In this document: piece after piece, positions 1 through 7,990 of the stretch | Numbering within the stretch: position 1 is the first letter of the stretch | Layout: each line of letters starts with the position of its first letter | From: Sulfoacidibacillus ferrooxidans | GTDB taxonomy: Bacteria; Bacillota; Bacilli; Alicyclobacillales; SLC66 | DNA: 64,000 bases | Assembly: GCF_022606465.1 (NCBI RefSeq) | Contig: NZ_JALBUF010000001.1 | Span: forward strand, 124,001-188,000 | Direction: 5' to 3' | Notes under the pieces: generated by a model | Seen by the model: only the letters and a program-made list of their open reading frames with translations | What the model was told of the DNA's origin: nothing | Databases searched by the model: none | Program-made: the position numbers and the translations under genes

Positions 1-682
1 CATACTCGTACATTTCCACTTCAGCTTCTTCTTGTGGCAAATGTAGCAACCCTTCTTTTTGCCACTTATAAAACGGCGTATTTTCCTCCACCTTTAATCC
101 ATACGCGGATATATGTGAAACTCCCGTTTGCAATGCACGGTGCAAACTTTCCTCCACATCCGCTAGTGTTTGTTCTGGCAAGCCTAACATTAAATCCAAA
201 TTGATTCGTGTAAAGCCTTGCTCAATGGCCGCATGCACACTATGTTCTACATCATGAGCATCATGTAACCGACCGATAACTTGCAACAGTGTTTCATTAA
301 ATGTCTGGGCACCAAAGCTTAGTCTATTGACCCCATTTTCCCATAAAGCGGAAAGTTTCTGTCGATCTACTGATCCTGGATTTGCCTCTACTGTCCACTC
401 AGTTTCATCGCCTATGTCATATAATGCGTGAATATGCTTTGCAACTTCTGTAAATTCTGATGAAGTCAGTAGTGTAGGTGTTCCACCGCCAAAAAAAATT
501 GTCTCTAGTTTTGGACGAGCATGTACGCCAAACTGTTCATCATGCAACATGGAAATCTCCACGAGCAAAGCGCGAACGTACGCAGCGCGAACCGCGTCAG
601 AGGAAACAAAAGAATTAAAATCACAATAAAAACATTTACTACTACAAAACGGGATATGAACGTAGAGTGCCTTTGGTGGCAT
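1..682 (-). CDS. hemW: HemW-like radical SAM heme chaperone (3' part outside window)
   Basis: The gene enters from the left edge, so only the N-terminal ~227 residues are present. Near the N-terminus it reads HIPFCSSKCFYC, the CxxxCxxC cluster of radical SAM proteins, followed by a GGGTP motif, an EANPG-type motif and LGLPEQT, all typical of the HemW/HemN family. HemW proteins deliver or insert heme and are often mislabelled coproporphyrinogen oxidase. I chose the ATG at 680-682 because a GAGG lies about 13 nt upstream; an in-frame TTG overlapping the lepA stop is an alternative. It directly follows lepA on the same strand, the usual Bacillus order, so the two are probably co-transcribed. Confidence 0.93.
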   Translation of the reverse strand, partial: MPPKALYVHIPFCSSKCFYCDFNSFVSSDAVRAAYVRALLVEISMLHDEQFGVHARPKLETIFFGGGTPTLLTSSEFTEVAKHIHALYDIGDETEWTVEANPGSVDRQKLSALWENGVNRLSFGAQTFNETLLQVIGRLHDAHDVEHSVHAAIEQGFTRINLDLMLGLPEQTLADVEESLHRALQTGVSHISAYGLKVEENTPFYKWQKEGLLHLPQEEAEVEMYEY

Positions 683-698
683 CGCAAACAGCGGCGCC

Positions 699-2507
699 TC
701 AATCAATTTTTAACACCGCCATAAATGCTTCTTGCGGAACTTCCACGCTGCCCACTTGTTTCATCCGCTTCTTGCCCTCTTTTTGCTTTTCAAGCAATTT
801 TCGTTTGCGCGAAATATCGCCACCATAACATTTAGCTAATACATTTTTGCGCATCGCTCGTATCGTTTCGCGCGCGATGACTTTATTGCCTATGGTTGCC
901 TGAATAGGCACTTCAAACATTTGCTGTGGGATGAGCTCTTTGAGTTTTTCACAAAGCATCTTCCCACGTTGGTATGCTTTATCCCGATGAACAATAAAGG
1001 ACAAGGCGTCTACTACTTCGCCATTGAGCAGGATGTCTAACTTCACAAGATGAGATGGACGGTACCCAATTAACTCATAATCAAATGACGCATACCCTTT
1101 TGTCCCAGACTTTAGACGGTCAAAAAAGTCATACACAATTTCTGTTAAAGGAAGCTCATAAATCAGCGTAACTCTGGTGTCGTCTAGATACTTCATATCA
1201 ACGTACGATCCGCGCTTCTCCTGACAGAGTTCCATCACGGTGCCGACAAAATCCTTTGGAGTCATAATGGAAGCTTTCACATAGGGTTCTTCTACGCGCT
1301 CGATGAGACCAGACTCAGGTAATAAACTAGGATTATCAATCTGAATCATCGTATGATTTGTCAAATAAACATGATAAATAACACTAGGTGCAGTGGTAAT
1401 CAGTGTCAATCCATATTCTCGTTCGAGTCGCTCTTGAATAATTTCCATGTGCAATAAGCCGAGAAAGCCACAGCGAAAGCCGAACCCTAGCGCTGAAGAA
1501 GTTTCTGGCTCATAGCGAAGCGCTGCATCATTTAACTCAAGGCGCAACAACGCCTCACGCAAAAGCGGGTAATCGGATGCATCTACAGGATATACCCCAC
1601 AAAACACCATGGAATTCATCCTGCGATACCCAGGTAAAGGAGTGACCGCCGGATCGTGTGCATCTGTAACTGTATCCCCAACACGCGTGTCTCGAACCGT
1701 TTTAATCGCTGCAGCGATATATCCAACGTCTCCGGCGTGTAGTTCCTGCACAGTGGTCATGCGTGGGCGAAAGACGCCGACTTCAACTACATCGTATTCT
1801 GCACCAGTAGCCATCATATGCATGCGCGTTCCTTGTTTAATTACACCATCTACAACGCGCACATAAACGATCGCCCCTTTATAGGCATCATAGTGCGAGT
1901 CAAAGATCAGCGCTTTTAACGGTTTCTCCATATCCCCAATAGGTGGTGGAACGCGCCGTACCACTTGCTCCAAAATCTCATGTATACCAATACCTGCCTT
2001 AGCAGAAGCAAGTACTGCATCACTGGCATCTAGACCAATCACCCGTTCAATTTCATCGCGAACGCGTTCTGGATCAGCAGAAGGAAGATCTATTTTATTA
2101 ATGACAGGAATAATCTCTAAGTTATTTTCTAGTGCTAAATAAACATTTGCCAATGTTTGCGCCTCAATACCTTGCGCCGCATCCACGACAAGTAATGCTC
2201 CTTCACAGGCTGCCAGACTGCGTGAAACTTCATAAGTAAAGTCGACATGTCCTGGTGTATCAATCAAGTTTAACGTATACACTTGTCCATCATCTGCAGG
2301 GTATGTGATACGTACAGCCTGCAGTTTGATCGTTATGCCGCGCTCGCGTTCAAGATCCATCTGATCGAGCACCTGCTCCTGCATTTCACGCGTGGAGAGT
2401 GCTCCCGTATATTCTAAGATGCGATCTGCAAGGGTAGACTTCCCATGATCAATATGCGCGATGATCGAGAAGTTACGCACACGCGAAATATCAAATTGTT
2501 CAGACAC
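699..2507 (-). CDS. lepA: Elongation factor 4 (LepA), ribosomal back-translocase GTPase
   Basis: A 602-residue translational GTPase of normal family length. The P-loop AHIDHGKST is at residues 17-25, DTPGHVDF (G3) at 83-90 and NKID (G4) at 137-140, followed by EF-G-like domains and the basic C-terminal LepA-specific region ending in [15 protein letters not shown]. LepA acts on stalled or mis-translocated ribosomes at the membrane and cytosol. The GTG start at 2505-2507 is set by the Shine-Dalgarno AGGGAGGATAACT just upstream. It lies between the unrecognised 204-residue membrane gene and hemW. Confidence 0.98.
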   Translation of the reverse strand: MSEQFDISRVRNFSIIAHIDHGKSTLADRILEYTGALSTREMQEQVLDQMDLERERGITIKLQAVRITYPADDGQVYTLNLIDTPGHVDFTYEVSRSLAACEGALLVVDAAQGIEAQTLANVYLALENNLEIIPVINKIDLPSADPERVRDEIERVIGLDASDAVLASAKAGIGIHEILEQVVRRVPPPIGDMEKPLKALIFDSHYDAYKGAIVYVRVVDGVIKQGTRMHMMATGAEYDVVEVGVFRPRMTTVQELHAGDVGYIAAAIKTVRDTRVGDTVTDAHDPAVTPLPGYRRMNSMVFCGVYPVDASDYPLLREALLRLELNDAALRYEPETSSALGFGFRCGFLGLLHMEIIQERLEREYGLTLITTAPSVIYHVYLTNHTMIQIDNPSLLPESGLIERVEEPYVKASIMTPKDFVGTVMELCQEKRGSYVDMKYLDDTRVTLIYELPLTEIVYDFFDRLKSGTKGYASFDYELIGYRPSHLVKLDILLNGEVVDALSFIVHRDKAYQRGKMLCEKLKELIPQQMFEVPIQATIGNKVIARETIRAMRKNVLAKCYGGDISRKRKLLEKQKEGKKRMKQVGSVEVPQEAFMAVLKID

Positions 2508-2597
2508 AGTTATCCTCCCTGATCTGTTACAAATAAAAAATCATTACCTCTCATTGTACGATACTGATTCAATGAGTTGCAATGATAAAGCTAAAAC

Positions 2598-3212
2598 TTA
2601 CTGTCCGTTTGTCAAGGGAACGCCTGCTGGTTCAACAGATGGAAAGTTTGCTGTACGCGTTGCACGGTCAAAAATAGATAATAACCAGTCATGTACTTCT
2701 CTCGATAAGTATAAACCTGTATCCACTGCATCCTCTTGCACATATGCATCGGCGGGATTTTGTGTATGGGCGATCCACTGATCAAGTGCATCGCCGACGG
2801 TAGGACGTTTAATTAAAGTTACCTCAATATGATTTAAAGAAGCAGGTGTTTGGACAGCTGTAGCGGAACTATTCTGCGTTTTATGCGTGGTAATAGATGA
2901 TGAATTAGGTGATGTGACTTGGTTTGCAGGGCCACTTGCATGCGCTGGAGCAGGTATCATGAGTTGTGTCTGACCCACGGTATAAACAGGATATGGATTG
3001 GCTGGTGGCATGTCCATGCGCGTGATGATCACATGCATAAATGTTGCCACCATAAATACACCGCCAGATAGGGTTAACCCGCTGACAAATAAAAAGATAA
3101 GCACACCGATTAATCGTTGTAGCCTACGTGGCAAATGTTTATGTTCTAGCAATTCTTCTGCCACCTCTTGACGCCATATCTCCACATGACTCTTCAGATC
3201 GAACTGACTCAT
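2598..3212 (-). CDS. Unrecognised single-pass membrane protein at the spoIIP position
   Basis: Using the ATG at 3212 (good Shine-Dalgarno AAAGAGGAG) it encodes 204 residues; a longer in-frame ATG at 3287 has no clear site. It has a charged cytosolic N-terminus, one membrane helix at about residues 40-65, a low-complexity Ser/Thr/Pro linker and a C-terminal region of about 75 residues containing TVGDALDQWIAHTQNP. In Bacillus this slot between gpr and lepA is spoIIP, a peptidoglycan amidase/endopeptidase, but no amidase_3 motifs are visible here and the protein is about half that size. Function unknown. A weak sigma-E-like promoter (GCATATG, 14 bp, CATAGGAA at 3247-3275) would fit a sporulation role, but this is only inference. 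Confidence 0.75.
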   Translation of the reverse strand: MSQFDLKSHVEIWRQEVAEELLEHKHLPRRLQRLIGVLIFLFVSGLTLSGGVFMVATFMHVIITRMDMPPANPYPVYTVGQTQLMIPAPAHASGPANQVTSPNSSSITTHKTQNSSATAVQTPASLNHIEVTLIKRPTVGDALDQWIAHTQNPADAYVQEDAVDTGLYLSREVHDWLLSIFDRATRTANFPSVEPAGVPLTNGQ

Positions 3213-3299
3213 ATGCTCTCCTCTTTCACACTCTATCAATAGTAGATTCCTATGATAGAAAGATTCCGCATATGCATAAACCCTCATTCATATGTCGTT

Positions 3300-4355
3300 T
3301 TAGTGTGTGAGTTCTCTTGCGTCTTCCATCGACATACCTGGATGCATGGCTACATTGACTCCCATTGCCACAACATGTGCTATATCGTCTACAAATTCAT
3401 CAATTTCCTTTGGTGTAACCATTAAATTATTGCCAATAGGTTGAAGAACCTCTGCTATAAGTGCTCGTTTTTCTTGTGAGTCAAATTGATCAAAGATGCG
3501 ACCCGCTCCATTTCCTGGAACTCGTTGTTCGAGCGTTTTTAGCAACACATCCATAGCATCTGATGTAATGGTCGCGGCGTCTACAACTGTCGGTATTCCA
3601 ATAGCAACGACATCCACACCAAGCGTCTCTTTATTTAATGCTTTACGCCTATTACCTACACCAGCACCTGGCTGAATTCCAGAGTCGGAGATTTGAATCG
3701 TTGAATTGACACGATCAATCGAGCGCGCAGCCAGTGCATCCACGGCGACTACAAGGTCAGGATGTAGACGTTCGACAATGGCTTGTACAATTTCACTTGT
3801 TTCAATACCAGTGATTCCAAGCACACCAGGTGCCAAAGCACATACCGAACGAAACCCCTCATCGATAATTTCTGGCATTAACGAAAATAAATGTCTAGTA
3901 ACAAAGAGATTTTCGACTACTAGTGGTCCTATTGCATCTGGTGTTACGTTCCAGTTGCCAAGCCCAATAACAAGAACGATGGCCTTTTCAGGTACCTTAA
4001 TAAAGGCTTCCAATTCTTTTGCAAACCGTTCTGCTACACGAACTTGCAATTCAGGATCTTTTTTGCGTAAATCGGGAATCTCTAACGTCGTGTAATTTCC
4101 TTTTAGTTTCCCAATCTGCCTAGCTGCAGCTTCTGTTTTGACAGCAATTCTGGTAATGTGAATCTGCGGTTCATCTTCTGTTTCAATCTCTACGCCGCGA
4201 ATATCTGACTGTGCTTGTTGTAATTCATGGGCTTCAATGGCAAGGTCCGTTCGCACGCTATACGACTCTGTTCCGCTGTTCTCATCGACAACTGATGGCT
4301 GAGAGATATTCTTAAAACGTTGCATTGTATGAGTCATTCGTGACATATAGCGCAT
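3300..4355 (-). CDS. gpr: Germination protease GPR
   Basis: A 351-residue member of the GPR aspartic-type endoprotease family, which degrades alpha/beta-type SASPs at germination. SVRTDLAIEA near residue 34 matches the conserved start of the mature enzyme, so the first ~30 residues would be the propeptide; AGVGNRRKALNKETLGVDVVAIGIPTV-type sequence in the middle is the family core. Length is close to the usual ~370. The start is uncertain among Met1, Met4 and Met7. A sigma-G-like promoter sits upstream, and a SASP gene, its expected substrate, lies less than 1 kb away. Confidence 0.96.
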   Translation of the reverse strand: MRYMSRMTHTMQRFKNISQPSVVDENSGTESYSVRTDLAIEAHELQQAQSDIRGVEIETEDEPQIHITRIAVKTEAAARQIGKLKGNYTTLEIPDLRKKDPELQVRVAERFAKELEAFIKVPEKAIVLVIGLGNWNVTPDAIGPLVVENLFVTRHLFSLMPEIIDEGFRSVCALAPGVLGITGIETSEIVQAIVERLHPDLVVAVDALAARSIDRVNSTIQISDSGIQPGAGVGNRRKALNKETLGVDVVAIGIPTVVDAATITSDAMDVLLKTLEQRVPGNGAGRIFDQFDSQEKRALIAEVLQPIGNNLMVTPKEIDEFVDDIAHVVAMGVNVAMHPGMSMEDARELTH

Positions 4356-4395
4356 AAGTGGCAGTGTTAACCCCTTCCCCTCTGTTGTATGATAG

Positions 4396-4425
4396 TAGTA
4401 TGCCCATATGGAATTTCGTCCATGC
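4396..4425 (-). promoter_or_regulatory. Sigma-G-like promoter of gpr
   Basis: Reading the minus strand, GCATG (4421-4425) is separated by 18 bp from CATACTA (4396-4402), matching the forespore sigma-G pattern. It lies 40 nt upstream of the gpr start. In B. subtilis gpr is a sigma-F/G gene, so the match is functionally sensible. Confidence 0.6.
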
Positions 4426-4452
4426 TAACACCGTATATCGCGTCCGAGTTAC

Positions 4453-4482
4453 TTGCGCATATGTTTCTGTGCATGTTACAAT
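4453..4482 (+). promoter_or_regulatory. Sigma-A-like promoter of rpsT
   Basis: TTGCGC (4453-4458), an 18-bp spacer and TACAAT (4477-4482) precede the rpsT ribosome binding site by about 30 nt. Confidence 0.6.
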
Positions 4483-4529
4483 GTAAGCTGTTTATTTAAG
4501 CGATACGAATGCGTAAGGAGGTGAAATAC

Positions 4530-4802
4530 ATGCCGAATATCAAGTCTGCGATTAAGCGCGTAAAGATTACGAAAGCTCGTACGCTGCGCAACGCTTCTGC
4601 AAAATCCGCTCTGCGTACAGCACTCAAGAAGTTTGAGGTTGCTTTACGCGAGCGCGACCTGGAGACGGCGCAAACCGCCCTGCGCAGTGCAACTCGCTCG
4701 TTGGACAAGGCTGCGACAAAAGGAATTGTTCATCGTAACTACGCTGCACGTAAAAAGTCTCGTCTCACAAAGCGCTTACACAAAGTCAATCAAGCAATGT
4801 AA
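4530..4802 (+). CDS. rpsT: 30S ribosomal protein S20
   Basis: A 90-residue, very basic, helical protein starting MPNIKSAIKRV and ending KVNQAM, the normal S20 length and composition. It binds 16S rRNA early in 30S assembly. The start at 4530 follows AAGGAGGTGAA at ideal spacing; an upstream in-frame ATG overlapping this site is rejected. It is a single-gene unit with its own promoter and terminator, transcribed away from gpr, as in Bacillus. Confidence 0.98.
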   Translation: MPNIKSAIKRVKITKARTLRNASAKSALRTALKKFEVALRERDLETAQTALRSATRSLDKAATKGIVHRNYAARKKSRLTKRLHKVNQAM

Positions 4803-4820
4803 GACAACCTGGCTAGACAA

Positions 4821-4850
4821 AAGAGGCGAAAGGAGATCGCCTCTTTTTAT
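4821..4850 (+). terminator. Rho-independent terminator of rpsT
   Basis: A 9-bp stem AAGAGGCGA/TCGCCTCTT with a 7-nt loop is followed by a T-rich tract, starting 20 nt after the rpsT stop. Confidence 0.9.
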
Positions 4851-4858
4851 TTCTATCC

Positions 4859-5107
4859 CTACTGGTTTTTATGACTTTGTTGCTCTTGTTGTAGGTGTTG
4901 TTCTGCAAGGGACACTAAACGCTTCATCATCTCACCACCGATAGCTCCACCGCGTTTGCCTGCCTCGTAGGTTGTCGTTTCACTTTGGCCAATAGGCTCT
5001 TGTATAGGATTCAAAGCGCTCCCTTGCAACGAATCCTTCATGACGTCTTTTTTCAATTGCTTCATTGCAGCTCTCGCTTCAGGGATTACTAACCGATTAT
5101 TTCCCAT
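4859..5107 (-). CDS. Small acid-soluble spore protein, alpha/beta type (divergent)
   Basis: An 82-residue protein. NRLVIPEARAAMKQLKKDV at the N-terminus and GGAIGGEMMKRLVSLAEQ near residues 53-70 are the two conserved helices of DNA-binding alpha/beta SASPs that protect spore DNA. The usual GPR cleavage motif of the TEFASE kind between them is not recognisable; instead the region reads SETTTYEAG at 42-50. The linker is also rich in Gln and Pro, and the C-terminal tail is longer than in major SASPs. The ATG follows a G-rich site. It lies convergent to rpsT and just downstream of holA. Confidence 0.88.
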   Translation of the reverse strand: MGNNRLVIPEARAAMKQLKKDVMKDSLQGSALNPIQEPIGQSETTTYEAGKRGGAIGGEMMKRLVSLAEQHLQQEQQSHKNQ

Positions 5108-5122
5108 AATAATGCCCCCAAT

Positions 5123-6172
5123 TTATGCAGTTGACGTAGCTAGATGACGTAAAAACAACAAGTCTAGTGCTACATGCTCCGCCAAACCACCGGACTTTAC
5201 CTGATACTCCAATAAAGCAATAGCTTCTATCTCCTGTTTGGCCGTATCAGCCGAGATGACTCGAGCTTGTTCCCGTGCTACTTTTAATGCATAAGGATGC
5301 ACACCCAGTTTTACCGCAAGATCTTGATCTCGTCCCGCTCCTAAGTGCATAGATTCACTCACCCTTGCAATTAGGCGATACTGTCTAACCAAAAGCGCCA
5401 GAAAAGCAAATAACGATCGATCTTCTAATTTGTTATATAATGAAGATGAAAGTGCATATCTGCCTTCGATAAAATGACGAACCACTTCGAAGACGTCTAC
5501 CTGTTTTGAATCCCCCACTAAATCATTCACTTCTTCCGTACTAAGTGACGTGCGATCGCCAGCATACGTTTCCATTTTTTCAAACTCTTTTGCAAGTAAT
5601 CCAAGTGAATGCCCAGTTTTAGCAATGACTAACTCGATTTGCGAAGAGGTGAGTAACGAACGTCCCCCTAACAATAATCGGGCTAGTTCTACCCATTCTT
5701 TTGACGTATGTTTTCTCGTATCAATCGTCGTAATTTGTTTTGAGGCTCGCAATTTTTTTGTGAGTTTCTTACGCTCATCCAATTTTTCTGCTGCAGTCAA
5801 CAAAATTAATGGCGCTTCCAGCGGATGCTCCATCAACCATTCGATCACTTCAATGAGGTGCGTATCGTCACCTTTCGTTTTGTATGTCGTAGTTAATACA
5901 TCAAAATCACTACATAATGCCACAAAACGCGATCCAAACAACCCACCATCAGTCAATTCAGAGACAATCTGAGCTAGCGGTTCCGTTTGCAGTGAGTATT
6001 TAACCACATCTACCTGCTCGGAGTCCGTAGGCTGACCCTGTTGCATGGCCTCTCTACACGTTTTTGCAAACCACTGTGAAGTAAAACCATCTGCTTCACC
6101 TAGTAAAACGTAGACTCCCCCGTAAACACCTTTACGCACTGTCTGCAATGCTTCATAAAACGAACTCTCCAC
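5123..6172 (-). CDS. holA: DNA polymerase III delta subunit (HolA)
   Basis: About 350 residues, the usual size for the clamp-loader delta subunit, which opens the sliding clamp. EKLDERKKLTKKLRA in the middle and the C-terminal stretch around LKVAREQARVISADTA match the HolA family. The open frame begins with a GTG at 6190, but GAGGAG just inside it is better read as the Shine-Dalgarno for the second GTG at 6172, giving a protein beginning ESSFYEALQ after the initiator. The position next to rpsT and downstream of comEC agrees with Bacillus order. Confidence 0.93.
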   Translation of the reverse strand: MESSFYEALQTVRKGVYGGVYVLLGEADGFTSQWFAKTCREAMQQGQPTDSEQVDVVKYSLQTEPLAQIVSELTDGGLFGSRFVALCSDFDVLTTTYKTKGDDTHLIEVIEWLMEHPLEAPLILLTAAEKLDERKKLTKKLRASKQITTIDTRKHTSKEWVELARLLLGGRSLLTSSQIELVIAKTGHSLGLLAKEFEKMETYAGDRTSLSTEEVNDLVGDSKQVDVFEVVRHFIEGRYALSSSLYNKLEDRSLFAFLALLVRQYRLIARVSESMHLGAGRDQDLAVKLGVHPYALKVAREQARVISADTAKQEIEAIALLEYQVKSGGLAEHVALDLLFLRHLATSTA

Positions 6173-6214
6173 AGGCAATTTTCTCCTCACAACAGCCGCG
6201 GTTCGGACCGCGAA

Positions 6215-7396
6215 TTAATATTCTCGAACAAGCGGTTTACGATTGCGTGACACCATGCGCATACCACCTAGTTGCCATAAATATTTAACCTTAGTCAGCT
6301 CTTTTGCAAGTCCAGCTGGTGCCCCAGAGGTCTGCACACCACCCACTAATCCAACACCCACATCGCGTCCAAGTGATGCTAAAGTACCCAATATCTTAGG
6401 TTCAAATGGTTTCATTGTTGTTTGATTGCTATGAGCCAAAACATTTTGGGCTACAGTCACACCCATCTGCGTAGCCAACTGTGCAGTAGGTGGAAGTGGC
6501 CTGCCGGCCGAGATAAAAGAAGCATTGTCACCAATAATAAAGATGTGTTCATCATCCACAGACTGCAAATACTCATTGACTTTGGCACGGCCACGACCAT
6601 CACAAGTAAATCCGGCATCTTGTAAGAGCGGATTTGCGCGTACCCCACCTGTCCACACAATCGTCTTAGCCTCTACAATTTCACCTGACTCCAAGTATAC
6701 CGCATCTTGCATAACCTGAGTAATCTTCGTATTTGTACGAATACGCACGCCTTTTGATTCAAGGACACTTTGCGCTTTATGTTGTAGATTTTCCGAAAGG
6801 GCAGGTAAAATAGCTGGTGCCGCTTCTACATTTTGTACTTCAAAAAGGTGGTTTGGAATACCCAGACGGTTGCATAAACCTGGCAACCAATCGATAAGTT
6901 CGCCTACAAATTCTATTCCTGTTAACCCTGCACCGCCTACAACGATTCGCAATCTACTTTGATCGCGATCATCGCGATACGCTTTTACTTGTTGTTCGAT
7001 ATGGGTGCGGATCTGTCTTGCCGTTTCAAGAGAACGAAGTTGCATGCTATATTGTGAAAGACCTGGAATACCAAAAAACTCTGGTGCACTTCCTAATCCA
7101 ATAATGGCATAATCATAAGGATATTCGTCATGTTTCCCTATTACTTTTCGTTGCGTACGATCTATGGAAACTACTTCATCCTTGATGATAGTTGAAAGCC
7201 GTTGCCTAAAAATCTCACTTAATTCCACTTTATAATCATCAATTTGATGACGGCCACCTGCTGCTTCATGCAACCATGTAATAAACTGATGATACGAATG
7301 TTTATTGACTAAAGTAAATGGTTGCAAAGCTTTTTCAAATTGTAATCCTGCCATCACCCCACCATATCCTGCCCCTACAATAACAATTGACGCCAT
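6215..7396 (-). CDS. Type II NADH dehydrogenase (FAD-dependent NADH:quinone oxidoreductase)
   Basis: A 393-residue flavoprotein. The FAD Rossmann motif GAGYGG is at residues 8-13, the NADH Rossmann motif GGAGLTG at 154-160, a GD FAD-binding pair at 289-290 and PTAQLATQMG at 303-312, the quinone-site region of NDH-2 enzymes. It would oxidise NADH at the cytosolic membrane face without pumping protons. The closest relatives by pattern are Bacillus YumB/YutJ. GAGGAG precedes the ATG. It is separated from the small genes upstream by a terminator, so it is probably transcribed alone. Confidence 0.93.
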   Translation of the reverse strand: MASIVIVGAGYGGVMAGLQFEKALQPFTLVNKHSYHQFITWLHEAAGGRHQIDDYKVELSEIFRQRLSTIIKDEVVSIDRTQRKVIGKHDEYPYDYAIIGLGSAPEFFGIPGLSQYSMQLRSLETARQIRTHIEQQVKAYRDDRDQSRLRIVVGGAGLTGIEFVGELIDWLPGLCNRLGIPNHLFEVQNVEAAPAILPALSENLQHKAQSVLESKGVRIRTNTKITQVMQDAVYLESGEIVEAKTIVWTGGVRANPLLQDAGFTCDGRGRAKVNEYLQSVDDEHIFIIGDNASFISAGRPLPPTAQLATQMGVTVAQNVLAHSNQTTMKPFEPKILGTLASLGRDVGVGLVGGVQTSGAPAGLAKELTKVKYLWQLGGMRMVSRNRKPLVREY

Positions 7397-7450
7397 AGAT
7401 ATCGCTCCTCACTTACGTGATCTACACCCGATCTTGCTATAGTGTTCACA

Positions 7451-7488
7451 GAAAAGAAAAGGCACATTCTCATGACTAGAGAACATGC
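7451..7488 (-). terminator. Terminator overlapping the end of the 43-residue gene
   Basis: On the minus strand GCATGTTCTC and GAGAATGTGC form a 10-bp stem with two G-U pairs, followed by CTTTTCTTTTC. The first arm overlaps the last codons of the 43-residue gene, so the stop codon lies in the loop. Confidence 0.75.
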
Positions 7489-7607
7489 ACGGTTGGATCT
7501 GGAGCTATGATCTTTGAATCTGGATGACGTGTTGTAAGTATCGTAACCTGCCATATTGTTGTACAAAGTAACGCAATTACGGTAAAATACATGATTTGCT
7601 TAGTCAT
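7476..7607 (-). CDS. 43-residue small membrane protein, function unknown
   Basis: The frame starts with an ATG (7605-7607) overlapping the stop of the preceding zinc-ribbon gene in an ATGA arrangement, which suggests translational coupling. It encodes MTKQIMYFTVIALLCTT..., a single hydrophobic helix at about residues 4-25, then a short polar tail ending PDPTVHVL. Too short for family assignment. Its 3' end is embedded in a terminator hairpin. Confidence 0.55.
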   Translation of the reverse strand: MTKQIMYFTVIALLCTTIWQVTILTTRHPDSKIIAPDPTVHVL

Positions 7608-7789
7608 GAACGCTCGTCAACAAGTGATATCACTTCTGTTGTAGATAGTGGGATGTGTATGTGACAACTAGGACATACTGTATAGAGCATCGTGGTTTCA
7701 GATCCTGTAAATAAGACCTGTTCTGCATCCAACGGCCAGTCATGAAGACACGCCATACAAGTTAACGACAGAGTTGGCGCGAACTCCAC
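7604..7789 (-). CDS. 61-residue zinc-ribbon-like protein, function unknown
   Basis: The protein has CMAC (residues 11-14) and CPSC (about 39-42), spaced like a small zinc ribbon. The first codon is GTG, behind an excellent GAGGAGG site, which supports the call although it overlaps the preceding gene by 28 nt. It is followed by an ATGA overlap with the 43-residue membrane gene. The three small genes behind comEC look like one translationally coupled unit. I do not recognise the family. Confidence 0.7.
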   Translation of the reverse strand: MEFAPTLSLTCMACLHDWPLDAEQVLFTGSETTMLYTVCPSCHIHIPLSTTEVISLVDERS

Positions 7790-7950
7790 TGTAAAGCCTC
7801 CTCACGTTCTTTGAGGTATTTAGCTACTTCTGATGTCGTCTCAAGAACAGCAGTTAAAGTTTTAAAACTCGGTTCATCGCGAAAATAAAATGCATCTGAA
7901 ATTAATTTTTCTGCAAGCAATTCTAAGTCAGGTGCTTCTGTAAAAATCAT
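7762..7950 (-). CDS. 62-residue acidic protein, function unknown
   Basis: An ATG at 7948-7950 follows GGGGAAGGTGAT; a longer frame would run back into comEC. The product is helical and acidic (MIFTEAPDLELLAEKLISDA...), with no cysteines, signal or membrane helix. It lies 40 nt after comEC on the same strand and overlaps the next gene by 28 nt. No family recognised. Confidence 0.65.
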   Translation of the reverse strand: MIFTEAPDLELLAEKLISDAFYFRDEPSFKTLTAVLETTSEVAKYLKEREEALQWSSRQLCR

Positions 7951-7990
7951 TTCATCACCTTCCCCATTTTGTAAGTCATAGATCGAACAC

